A DNA stretch of 64,000 bases from DASXRU01 sp034665305 (lineage in GTDB: Bacteria > Acidobacteriota > Blastocatellia > Pyrinomonadales > Pyrinomonadaceae). Made by a program: the position numbers and the translations under genes. This document shows positions 34,001 through 41,393 of the stretch, in pieces; the stretch's first letter is position 1; each line of letters starts with the position of its first letter. The DNA is taken from contig JAXDFZ010000010.1 in NCBI GenBank assembly GCA_034665305.1, positions 434,001 to 498,000 on the forward strand, read 5' to 3'. The notes beneath the pieces are model-generated. The model did no database searches. It saw nothing but the letters and a program-made list of their open reading frames with translations, and was not told where the DNA came from.

Positions 34001-36646
34001 GATGCGGTCGGCTGGCTGTTCACCCAATTCTGGTATGACTGGAAAGGGCGACTATCAACCACTGCCAACGTCGATTGGACGCAGAAACATGCAACCTATT
34101 CAGGCTGTGGTTGCGCGGGAGGTGAGGTTGTTACTCTCACCGACGAAGTTTTCCGGCGACAAAGAATTCATAGTGACGTGTTCGGTCGCAAGACAAAAAT
34201 TGAAGTGCTGAACGGCGATGACAGTGTCTATTCAACCCTGCTGAATATTTACAACCAGCGCGATGACGTCATTTTTAGTAATTCCTATCAAGGCGCTGCC
34301 ACCAGCGACGGTTCCTGTCCGGCGAATACTTGCCAGCAAACGGCGATGACTTATGACGGCTATGGCCGTTTGAAGACGAAGCACGTGCCGGAACAAAACG
34401 CCGGTGCCGCCGCGACCTACGAATATCTGGCCGATGATGCGGTTCAGAAAATCACTGATGCGCGCGGGGCCAGCGCCACCTATGCTTACAATGGCCGGCA
34501 TCAAGTTACGAATATTACTTACGCTGCGCCGGCCGGTATCACGCCAACCGCCAACGTCTCCTATAATTTTGATGCAGCCGGCAACCGCACTTCAATGAGC
34601 GACGGCCAGGGCAGTGTGACCTACAGCTACGATGTTTTCTCCCGGATCACTTCTGAGACGCGTAGCTTCAACGGCCTGGGTAGCTTCACCCTCGGCTATG
34701 AATATAATCTTGGCGGCAAACTGAAAAAGGTTACCGATCCGTTCAACGCCAGCATTAATTATTCCTACGACCAGACGGGTCGCGTCAACGGAGTCACCGG
34801 CACAGGCTTCGGAAGTGTTAGTGACTACGCGTCTGGTATCCAGTACCGGGCGACGAATTCTCTGAAGCGAGTTGTCTACGGCCCCAGCAGCTACCCCCAG
34901 GTAAGCTCGATAGCCTATGATTCCCGGATGCGCGCTCAGCGAATGGAAATCCGCGCCCAAAGTACGAATACTCTCTTACAAAGCGAGGAGTATCAATACT
35001 ACAATGACAACAGCGTCCACTTTGTGCAGCGTCCAACGAATCCGCAGCAGGACCGCTCCTACGTCTACGATCAAACCGGAAGATTCGTACAAGCACTGAC
35101 CGGACAAGAGGCCCGAGGCGAGACGGTCTCCGATCCTACTGAGATACCGTTTGGCCAGAATTACGCCTATGACGCTTGGGGCAACCTCACCAGTCGCACC
35201 GGCAAATACTGGGGACAGAACGTAGCAGCGCTCACCGCCACCTATGCGAACAATCGCAATACCGCCTGGAGTTATGACGCGGAGGGTAATCTGGTCCAGG
35301 AGGGAAACAGGCAACATGGCTTTGATGCCGCTGGTCATGACGTGAGCGCCACAGAACCGCCGCGCCGGCCCAACCAGCCCGGTCTGAGCCAAACCCAGAG
35401 CTATGATGGCGACGGGCGTAGAGTCAGGCAGATGAATAACGGTATAAGCGTCTACGAACTTCGGGCTACGGCCCTGGGGGGCGCGTTGGTCACTGAACTG
35501 AATGCACAAGGTGTGAAGGTCACCGGCTATGTTTACTCAAACGGAGAACTGCTGGCTAAGCAGTACCAACCCGATAATCGGGTTATCTGGATCCAACACA
35601 GCCCGGCCGGCACCGGCGACTGGAGATCGATGAGCGACACTATCGGGGTGAGTCGCGCCGTCGAACTGGATCCGTTATTCAATGACGTCGGCGTGGAGAA
35701 ACCGGATAGTAGCGGCGGCGGTGGTGCGACCGGGAACAGCTATCCGGATCATGGTGATCCAGTGGCGCCCAACACCTGCGCGCTAAACGATGATGTCTTG
35801 CCGTGCGATTACGTCTTTAAAGTTTTGCGGCGCGATCATTTTCAAATGATGTTGGCGACCATAACGGGAAGAATAGGAGCTCGCGTTCCTTTGCAAACAA
35901 CGACCGCGACCTGGGATGGAAGCTCTACTGCCAGTAACGTTGAGGCCTCTCAGGATCCAAACGGAACCTGGTCGGCATCAATGACAATTACCGCAGGTCC
36001 GGATGTTTTCAAAACGGAGACAGTAGGCTACGCAACGCAAACCGTCACCCTTCAATCGACGCATCAATTTTTCTTCGCAGCAGTAGCCGAAGGCCAGGGG
36101 CGAGGTCGAAAGGCTGCCGCCGCGCCGCCATCGCTTTTCAGTACTGAAAGACTAAGGTGGTGTTTGCTAAACAAGTTCTCCGTGGATTTCTATCGCGACT
36201 CGCTGGAACAAAACCCGTCCTTCGATGTTAGTCGCAGCCGCGGTTACTTTTATGGGACATGGGCCGGTCACTTTATTAGTGTTCAAACGAACATGACATC
36301 TGTTGACAGTGCCTATATCCGAGCGGCGGTGCCAAGAGTGGGGACGTCGCTTCCCGGCGGCTTCACCAGTCCCAACGATCCCGAGCACAACTTTGTGGCG
36401 AGCAATGTCGCTGCAAGTTATCCGTTTGAAATGGTGCGCGCGGCCTGGGTACATGAACTCGGAGTCGCCCTGGGCGAGATCGTCAGCCGGTTGAACGGCC
36501 AGGATCGGCGCGTTAAGGCAAAGAACCCTGCCCTGCGCCAATTCGATGAGGACAGCGGAATGGCCCTCGAGGAGTGTGTCTATAATGGTAAAGTCGTAAC
36601 CGACGACCGCGGAAATGTGTTTGTTACCCAGAACCCTGTAAGGTAG
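31010..36646 (+). CDS. Giant exported RHS/YD-repeat protein with N-terminal DUF4214
   Basis: 1878 residues from the ATG at 31010 behind GGAGGT. A signal sequence (LLVSLLCFVLLFSSVASLAFA) is followed by a Pro/Ala-rich stretch and a DUF4214 domain (about 180-285; ALGRQPYGNEQSYW, AYLRRDPDSGGWAYW). YD/RHS repeats then run from about 340 to 1530 (NYNWMGQLAYITD, FDYDGAGRLERTT, YSYDVFSRITSET and YDGDGRRVRQM). RHS repeats form a large hollow beta-cocoon. The normal bacterial RHS-core signature before a toxin tip is not visible. Instead comes VELDPLFNDVGVEKP, a Gly-rich linker and a C-terminal region with TERL, FYRDS, VHELGVALGEIVS and ALEECVYNG. In this acidobacterial type the C-terminal part seems conserved, so a toxin role should not be assumed. 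A partial copy of the C-terminal region lies at 38178-38752. Confidence 0.92.
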   Translation: MAHPQRATPWQLLVSLLCFVLLFSSVASLAFARTKILRWPGQGRAGNVKAVPGAPEATLPNLDEARRQRPEKPEAAAPLPSSLRSKRNPLTSRNGRKVGDPPPSGSAANDSAPKTGDLSTGEGSHYLAAAARARSVAAKISKLPGIRRPAAAYDVKLNHARVSRSFAPPPLDDVPFVQNFSQSALGRQPYGNEQSYWNDILRVAHARGQGAPAMAGRELGKALFESAEYAARNRDNHWFVNDLYKAYLRRDPDSGGWAYWESVVPSQGREAVRRAFDESAEFLSIIATVAPTGAPGNSVSSLLSARVDLSNQPGGGLLTRDTSFTLPLLTLPGRSGMDLGLTLSYSSMIWTRSGPYIYFDEDNGAPSPGFRLGFPVVQEQFFDAQVGQNAYLVLKPSGGRTELRQIGSSNIFEAADSSYLQLIDYGTSLLLRSSDGTQLSYAKLNNEWRCSQVKDRNGNYFSVNYNWMGQLAYITDTLARVIAFNYDNNANLQAITQTWNGQTHQWATFGWGSQAINTAFSGVAAVGLANGQTIPVLTQVGLADGSRYNFDYNSRGQITYSHRYTADNIQRTYAGSTYETPADDCPRLSMTRLWADNWTGINGVPYEVTTQYGIDNGWRTMLAPDGTLYRETHGTGWQNGLVTQTEVWSGGVRQKWTTTSWTQDNLGVNYQTNPRATETNLSDVGGNHRRSTISYTTFNLPSGASCSLPNNTHDYLADGITVYRRTHTDYLLSTAYLDKRLIGLPDTVILYDSGNTRLSETHYGYDWSSNLEDMPGGVNPVQHDASYGTSFNIRGNLVITTRNSVDPNPTPGIEMKYGYNVAGSTTFTRDMLWHQSFFTYGDSFSDGVNNRNTFAYPTMLADSDWNATYLRYNFDFGATTRHKGPPASGQSQGAIQTFDYDGAGRLERTTMTDNGAYTRYLYGPSYVQSYSTLNNVADDSYTIQTFDGMGRMIGMAGYHPGSAGGFKGQITVYDVMGRAMKQSNPTEITSAWAPVGDDAVGWLFTQFWYDWKGRLSTTANVDWTQKHATYSGCGCAGGEVVTLTDEVFRRQRIHSDVFGRKTKIEVLNGDDSVYSTLLNIYNQRDDVIFSNSYQGAATSDGSCPANTCQQTAMTYDGYGRLKTKHVPEQNAGAAATYEYLADDAVQKITDARGASATYAYNGRHQVTNITYAAPAGITPTANVSYNFDAAGNRTSMSDGQGSVTYSYDVFSRITSETRSFNGLGSFTLGYEYNLGGKLKKVTDPFNASINYSYDQTGRVNGVTGTGFGSVSDYASGIQYRATNSLKRVVYGPSSYPQVSSIAYDSRMRAQRMEIRAQSTNTLLQSEEYQYYNDNSVHFVQRPTNPQQDRSYVYDQTGRFVQALTGQEARGETVSDPTEIPFGQNYAYDAWGNLTSRTGKYWGQNVAALTATYANNRNTAWSYDAEGNLVQEGNRQHGFDAAGHDVSATEPPRRPNQPGLSQTQSYDGDGRRVRQMNNGISVYELRATALGGALVTELNAQGVKVTGYVYSNGELLAKQYQPDNRVIWIQHSPAGTGDWRSMSDTIGVSRAVELDPLFNDVGVEKPDSSGGGGATGNSYPDHGDPVAPNTCALNDDVLPCDYVFKVLRRDHFQMMLATITGRIGARVPLQTTTATWDGSSTASNVEASQDPNGTWSASMTITAGPDVFKTETVGYATQTVTLQSTHQFFFAAVAEGQGRGRKAAAAPPSLFSTERLRWCLLNKFSVDFYRDSLEQNPSFDVSRSRGYFYGTWAGHFISVQTNMTSVDSAYIRAAVPRVGTSLPGGFTSPNDPEHNFVASNVAASYPFEMVRAAWVHELGVALGEIVSRLNGQDRRVKAKNPALRQFDEDSGMALEECVYNGKVVTDDRGNVFVTQNPVR

Positions 36647-36654
36647 AATCGGGG

Positions 36655-36678
36655 GCCGGTTATTTCCTTGGAACCGGC
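36655..36678 (+). terminator. Possible hairpin after the RHS gene
   Basis: GCCGGTT and AACCGGC pair around ten bases, nine bases after the RHS stop. The T-run is poor (ATTTCCC), so it is a weak terminator candidate. Confidence 0.3.
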
Positions 36679-36854
36679 ATTTCCCTGGGACTGGCAGCTG
36701 GTTCGTGCTTTCTCACGCTAAAGGCACGCACTAAATTGAATCCATGCAAGATTTTTAGTTATGGCTTGAGGGCGATGTTGACCGCGCCGGCGGGCCAATA
36801 TCGGCCAGCAAGCGCATAATGTTTCGCGGCCACCAATCTTGACGCGAGGATGGT

Positions 36855-38135
36855 ATGGACTTGAGCAAAATTCTTCACGCTGGGCTGCCTCTTCACCAGA
36901 GCAGCAGAAATCACGGCCGCCCAATTGCCGGGCGCGTGGTTTTGGTTTCAGTGCTGGCCATCGTGGTCGCGGGTCTGGCTGTGGACGTGACCAGACGGCG
37001 CCGGGCAACCGAGCCGTTGCCGTCCGCCGCGGCAGGCTTTGAGCTTCCCAGTCGAATCGCGGAGCGCGCGGATTTGCAATGGGCGTGGCAGCGCCGCGAT
37101 GTCTCAAGCGAAGTCAGCCTTAAAAAAATCCAAATGCTCAGTAAAGAAACCGGGTGGTCCGCCAGTTACGAGGGAAAGCTATACCGTACCTCGGACGCCG
37201 GCCAGTCGTGGCAGTCAGTTTCGCTGAACGTACCGCAGCGAGCTTACATGACCGACATTTTCTTTGTTAACCCTGAGTCTGGCTGGGTAGCGCTAGCAAA
37301 AACGGATCTTGACTTCGACGCGGCCAGCGGGAAAGGCGTCGATGACACCGCGACGTGGATCATGAGGACGAGTAACGGTGGCCGAGATTGGTCACAACAA
37401 CTCTCACGTGAAGGCGCACAGGTTAGCCATATCTCTTTTGTCGATGGTCAAAGGGGCTGGGCGGTTGGTAGAACTTTCGGCGCAGCCGCGCCGACTAATG
37501 ATAGTAATTTGGTGCTGCATACAACTGACGGCGGGAATAGTTGGACCGACCTCTCAAAAAATGTGCCTGACTCCGGTAGCGGCGTGGCCCAACTCTATGG
37601 CGTTAACGGGCCATCAGCTTCCTTGCTGACGGATAGTGGCGCCTTCTACCGTACGGTCGACGATGGTGAGACGTGGCGGGCTCTTGAACAGTTTCGCGAC
37701 GAACCGGAGCAAACGTCAATTCGTCGCGTGGCCTTAACTCAGAACAATCGCTTGCGATTGCTCGGCGGTGCGTGGAGCAATGAAGGCACGTGGTCGATAT
37801 TTGCGAACCAGGCATCCGACGGTGCGTGGATACGATATCGGCTGCCAGGAGTGTATTTGAGCGATGCTCTCTTTCTTTCCGATGACTCAGTGATAGCGGG
37901 CGGGTTTATTGACAACAGCGAGCGCGTACCCAGCGTCGGCGGACGGGAAGGTCTAATCCTTTATTCTTCGGATCTGGGGAAGAATTGGGTGGTGGTTTAT
38001 CGCGATCGTAACCTGCCGCCAGTGAACGCGCTTTCGACTACAGACTCCAAACATATTTGGGCGGTCGGTGAAGCAGGATTAACACTGCGATTAGAGCGTC
38101 CCGCCCTCACTGCCTCAAAAACGTCTTCCAAATAG
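36855..38135 (+). CDS. Membrane-anchored Ycf48-like BNR propeller protein
   Basis: 426 residues. One N-terminal helix (about 28-46, VVLVSVLAIVVAGLAV) is not followed by a clear cleavage site, so it may be an anchor. The rest is a propeller of repeats with YRTSDAGQSW, MRTSNGGRDW, LHTTDGGNSW and YRTVDDGETW (Asp-box-like), as in Ycf48/HCF136 and related propellers. Its function is unknown; propellers of this type bind proteins or glycans. GAGGA lies just before the ATG. It sits between the RHS gene (208 bp upstream) and the RHS remnant, so a functional or evolutionary link with RHS is possible but unproven. Confidence 0.85.
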   Translation: MDLSKILHAGLPLHQSSRNHGRPIAGRVVLVSVLAIVVAGLAVDVTRRRRATEPLPSAAAGFELPSRIAERADLQWAWQRRDVSSEVSLKKIQMLSKETGWSASYEGKLYRTSDAGQSWQSVSLNVPQRAYMTDIFFVNPESGWVALAKTDLDFDAASGKGVDDTATWIMRTSNGGRDWSQQLSREGAQVSHISFVDGQRGWAVGRTFGAAAPTNDSNLVLHTTDGGNSWTDLSKNVPDSGSGVAQLYGVNGPSASLLTDSGAFYRTVDDGETWRALEQFRDEPEQTSIRRVALTQNNRLRLLGGAWSNEGTWSIFANQASDGAWIRYRLPGVYLSDALFLSDDSVIAGGFIDNSERVPSVGGREGLILYSSDLGKNWVVVYRDRNLPPVNALSTTDSKHIWAVGEAGLTLRLERPALTASKTSSK

Positions 38136-38147
38136 CTGCAAGCCGTT

Positions 38148-38846
38148 ACTGCGCGTCGGTCTGTCTTTCGCCGATGCATAACGGGAAGAATACGAGCTCG
38201 CGTGCCCTTGCAAAAAACGACCGCGACCTGGGATGGAACCTCCACTGCCAGTAACGTTGAGGCATCTCAGGATCCAAACGGAACCTGGTCGGCGTCAATG
38301 ACAGTTACCGCAGGTCCGGATGTTTTCAAAACGGAGACGGTAGGCTACGCAACGCAAACGGTCACCCTGCAGTCGACGCATCAATATTTTCTGGCGCCGC
38401 AGAATACAGGGTTCCATATCGGAACGTTTGGTTTCAACGCCAACGAGACTGAAAGACTCGGACGTGCCTACGACAAGATCAACAGCGACGAGTGTCGGAG
38501 GTTTTATCGCGACTCAAATTCACGAGTTAGCAGTGTTGGGGCTGGTGAAAGGAAACTATTCATGGAGTGACAGCTAGTGAAGACTTCAGTTGTGAAAGAT
38601 CGGCAAACCCTGCCAGCACCGGCGAGTGGAGGTCAATGAGAGATGGCATCAGCCCAAGTCGCGCATGGGAATTGGATCCCTTATTTAACGATCTCGACGT
38701 CGAGAGGACAGATAGCGGCGGCGGGGAGGTAACGAGAACGACGTCACCATAAATGAGAAATGTGGCAAAGGCCTGGATCGTCTGCCGGCCCTGTGAGGTG
38801 ATAATGAAAAACAGAGCACTGCGCGTCGGTGTGTCTTTCGCCGATG
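38148..38846. repeat. 29-base direct repeats flanking the RHS remnant
   Basis: ACTGCGCGTCGGTCTGTCTT... at 38148-38176 recurs with one mismatch at 38818-38846. The copies are 670 bp apart and enclose the decayed RHS C-terminal pieces. They may be footprints of recombination or of a duplication. No transposase or integrase is present. Confidence 0.8.
38178..38752 (+). pseudogene. Decayed RHS C-terminal cassettes
   Basis: 38178-38400 repeats the RHS gene near 35860-36066 at about 90% or better by eye (TTTATWDGTSTASNVEASQD against TTTATWDGSSTASNVEASQD). It continues as a diverged piece with ETERLGRAYDK and FYRDS, like the RHS TERL/FYRDS region. Further on, about 38600-38752 resembles the earlier RHS part (TGEWRSM, SRAWELDPLFNDLDVE). 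The order is therefore inverted relative to RHS: a late part, then an early part, as expected from an array of tandem copies with deletions. No start or intact fold; I read it as non-functional remnants, though small open frames exist. Confidence 0.75.
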
Positions 38847-39090
38847 GCCCCCTACACCCATGAGTCGCCGCGAGCTGTACGCAAACCGGACCAGAGATTG
38901 TAATCCTGAGGACGATCAGCGCCGCGCCAGTTTCTTGATATCACGTGTTCCAAGTACTCGCCGCCAAAATCGTTACTTCCCGCCATCCAAAAGAATCTGT
39001 CTGACAACCGCCCGTCGTGCGAGTTGACCTGAGCTTTCCTTGCCGTCATAAATATCGGCAGTGCGAACCGAATCTAATTCAAACCCGAAG
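38847..39090. other. Intergenic DNA without recognisable content
   Basis: A 65-codon minus-strand frame at 38852-39049 has no family match by eye and no ribosome-binding site. No repeat, RNA or promoter signal was seen. It may be a fragment left by the rearrangement that made the RHS remnant. Confidence 0.4.
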
Positions 39091-40425
39091 ATGGAACTCT
39101 CCGGATGGGGCGGCTACCCTCGCGGGCTCGCGTCAATTGTGTGTCCGGATCGGGTAGAAGATTTAGTGAGTGATGTAGCCAGCAGTGTGATCGCGCGCGG
39201 TCTCGGTCGAAGTTACGGCGACGCTGCGATGTCCGCCACCGGTCTGGTAATCGTTTCGGACAAACTCAACCATGTGGGATCGTTTGATGAAACTACCGGT
39301 CTGTTGCAAGCGGAAGCGGGGACGACGCTGGCTGATATCATTGAAACGTTTGTTCCCAGAGGTTGGTTTCCGTCCGTAGTTCCGGGTACAAAATTCGTTT
39401 CGCTGGGCGGTTGTGTGGCCGCGGACATTCACGGCAAGAACCACCATCATGCCGGGACGTTTGGCCGTCACGTGACGGAGTTGGAGGTTGTGTGTGCCGA
39501 TCGTTCGAGCGTTCGTTGTGCTCCGCAAGCGAACGCGGAATTGTTCTGGGCGACCGTTGGGGGAATGGGGCTCACCGGGATCATGACGAAGGTTACAATC
39601 GAGATGTTGCCGGTGGAGAGTCCCTTCATGATCGTGCAAAACAAGCCGGCGAAGGACCTGGAGACTTCCCTCGATATGTTGGAGGACAAGAGTTGGGACG
39701 ACGATTACTCGGTGGCCTGGATCGACTGCGTTGCCGGACGAAAACTGGGGCGCAGCGTCTTGATTCGTGGCCATCACGCCAGGCAGCGAGAACTGCCTCC
39801 TTCGTTGCAGTCAATCATGACCAACCAGAAAACGAGGGAACACAAGCTACCTTTCGGTTTTCCTTCCTGGGTTTTGAATCGTTATGCCATGGCGGCGTTT
39901 AATGAGGCGTTCTATCACCGCCAGGGGCGACGCACCGAACCTTTCGTCGATACGCTCGAGCGTTTCTTTTTTCCCCTCGATCGGATTGCCCACTGGAATC
40001 GCATGTATGGCCGGCGGGGCTTTGTGCAATATCAATGTGTCCTGCCGCTCTCGCAATCTGAGCGGGGGCTCCAGGAATTGTTGGAAGAACTAAAGCGCAG
40101 CGGACGCTCCAGTTTTCTGTCGGTGCTGAAGCGCTTCGGTCCTGAGGGGGAGGGGCTGTTGTCATTTCCCATTGAGGGATACACTCTGACGCTTGATTTT
40201 CCCATTCGTGATGAGGGCCTGTTTCCGTTTCTCGATCGCCTGGACGAGATAGTTTTGAAGTATGGCGGCCGGGTGTACCTGGCAAAGGACGCGAGGATGC
40301 GCGCCGAAACCTTTCACGCGATGTATCCGCGACTGGCGGAATGGCAGCGCATAAAAGCCCGCGTCGATCCTGATAACCGTTTTGAGTCGGACCTGTCGCG
40401 GCGGTTGCGAATGCAAGCGCGCTGA
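39091..40425 (+). CDS. DprE1-like FAD-binding oxidoreductase
   Basis: 444 residues from the ATG at 39091 (MELSGWGGYPRG); a GTG ten codons upstream is the alternative, and neither has a strong ribosome-binding site. GLGRSYGDAA is the FAD-binding loop of the VAO/PCMH family, and FVSLGGCVAADIHGKNHHH and GTFGRHV match DprE1. DFPIRDEGLFPFLDRLDE and GGRVYLAKDARM close the substrate site with the expected Lys. DprE1 oxidises decaprenyl-phosphoryl-ribose to the 2-keto form, on the way to decaprenyl-phospho-arabinose. The UbiA-type phosphoribosyltransferase gene follows 85 bp downstream. The reductase partner DprE2 was not seen in the window. Confidence 0.9.
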   Translation: MELSGWGGYPRGLASIVCPDRVEDLVSDVASSVIARGLGRSYGDAAMSATGLVIVSDKLNHVGSFDETTGLLQAEAGTTLADIIETFVPRGWFPSVVPGTKFVSLGGCVAADIHGKNHHHAGTFGRHVTELEVVCADRSSVRCAPQANAELFWATVGGMGLTGIMTKVTIEMLPVESPFMIVQNKPAKDLETSLDMLEDKSWDDDYSVAWIDCVAGRKLGRSVLIRGHHARQRELPPSLQSIMTNQKTREHKLPFGFPSWVLNRYAMAAFNEAFYHRQGRRTEPFVDTLERFFFPLDRIAHWNRMYGRRGFVQYQCVLPLSQSERGLQELLEELKRSGRSSFLSVLKRFGPEGEGLLSFPIEGYTLTLDFPIRDEGLFPFLDRLDEIVLKYGGRVYLAKDARMRAETFHAMYPRLAEWQRIKARVDPDNRFESDLSRRLRMQAR

Positions 40426-40428
40426 GTC

Positions 40429-40495
40429 CGCAGATTACGCAGATTACGCAGAAGGTTTTTACTTCCTATCTGTGTAATCGGTGTAACCTGCGGAT
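40429..40495. repeat. AGATTACGCAGA-type inverted repeat, copy 2
   Basis: TCCGCAGATTACGCAGATTA... at 40429 mirrors ...TAATCGGTGTAACCTGCGGA to 40495. Same type as the copy at 7133-7206. It fills the gap between the dprE1-like and ubiA-like genes. Confidence 0.8.
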
Positions 40496-40510
40496 GACTT
40501 CTGAACTGTG

Positions 40511-41389
40511 ATGAATTTGCTGAAAAACTGCTGGCTGCTGATGCGACCCCGCCAATGGGTGAAGAATGGTTTCGTCTTCATGGGACTGCTGTTTGCGAAC
40601 GAGTGGCGTCAACCGGAGATGTTGCGGCGCGTGCTGTTGGCAACTTTGGCGTTTTCGTTAGTAGCCAGTGGCGTCTACGTCCTTAATGATCTGCTTGACC
40701 GGGAACGCGATCTACACCATCCCACGAAAAAGGTGCGGCCCCTCGCGGCTGGTCAGATATCAGTAACCGTGGCGCTGTTGTTGTTGGCCCTGCTCTGGAT
40801 CGCGGGAGGCGCAGTCGGACTGTGGGTGTCGCGCACAGTGCTCCTAATCCTGCTTGCCTATGTGGCGATCAACCTTCTGTATTCGTTGGGCCTGAGGCAG
40901 GTGGTGATCCTGGACGTCTTTCTGATCGCGGCTGGATTCATGTTGCGCATCCTGGCCGGCACGGTCGGCGTGGGCATCGCGCCGTCTCAGTGGCTATTGA
41001 TTTGCGGTTTCATGGTGGCGTTGTTTTTGGGCTTTGCCAAACGGCGCGCGGAGTTGTACGCGCTTTCCGGAGAAACTTCGAACCATCGCAGCGTGTTGGA
41101 ACATTATCAGCCGGTCTTGCTCGACAAAATGATCGTAGTTACGGCCACGTGCGTGATCCTCACTTACAGCCTGTACACGATGAGCCCGGTGACGGTGCAG
41201 AACCATCACACCGAATCGCTGATTTACACGGCGCCATTCGTGGTCTACGGAATTTTTCGGTATATCTACACGCTGCACCACCAGCAAACCGGGACCGAAC
41301 CGGCCAATGAGCTTTTTCGCGATCCGCACATCCTGCTCTCGATCGCTGGCTGGTTGATCGTCACTTTGTGGTTGATCTCAGGAAGTTAA
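40511..41389 (+). CDS. UbiA-family decaprenyl-phosphate phosphoribosyltransferase-like protein
   Basis: 292 residues and about eight to nine membrane helices. The start LLMRPRQWVKNGFVFMGLLF is typical of the DprE-pathway UbiA enzymes (Rv3806c type). The first Asp-rich motif is NDLLDRERDLHHPTKKVRPL, and LGFAKRRAELYAL is the second conserved block. The protein would transfer phosphoribosyl groups from PRPP to polyprenyl phosphate in the inner membrane, just before the DprE1 step. The order DprE1-like then UbiA-like matches actinobacterial and acidobacterial clusters. The next gene starts 4 bp after its stop. Confidence 0.92.
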   Translation: MNLLKNCWLLMRPRQWVKNGFVFMGLLFANEWRQPEMLRRVLLATLAFSLVASGVYVLNDLLDRERDLHHPTKKVRPLAAGQISVTVALLLLALLWIAGGAVGLWVSRTVLLILLAYVAINLLYSLGLRQVVILDVFLIAAGFMLRILAGTVGVGIAPSQWLLICGFMVALFLGFAKRRAELYALSGETSNHRSVLEHYQPVLLDKMIVVTATCVILTYSLYTMSPVTVQNHHTESLIYTAPFVVYGIFRYIYTLHHQQTGTEPANELFRDPHILLSIAGWLIVTLWLISGS

Positions 41390-41393
41390 GCGC

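Noticed and set aside
36167..36541. Toxin tip with separate immunity gene after RHS
   Set aside because: No RHS-core cleavage signature before the tip, and the downstream gene is a propeller; the C-terminal region resembles a conserved acidobacterial ending.
38852..39049. Minus-strand 65-codon open frame
   Set aside because: No ribosome-binding site, no family resemblance and a position in rearranged DNA; kept only as intergenic content.
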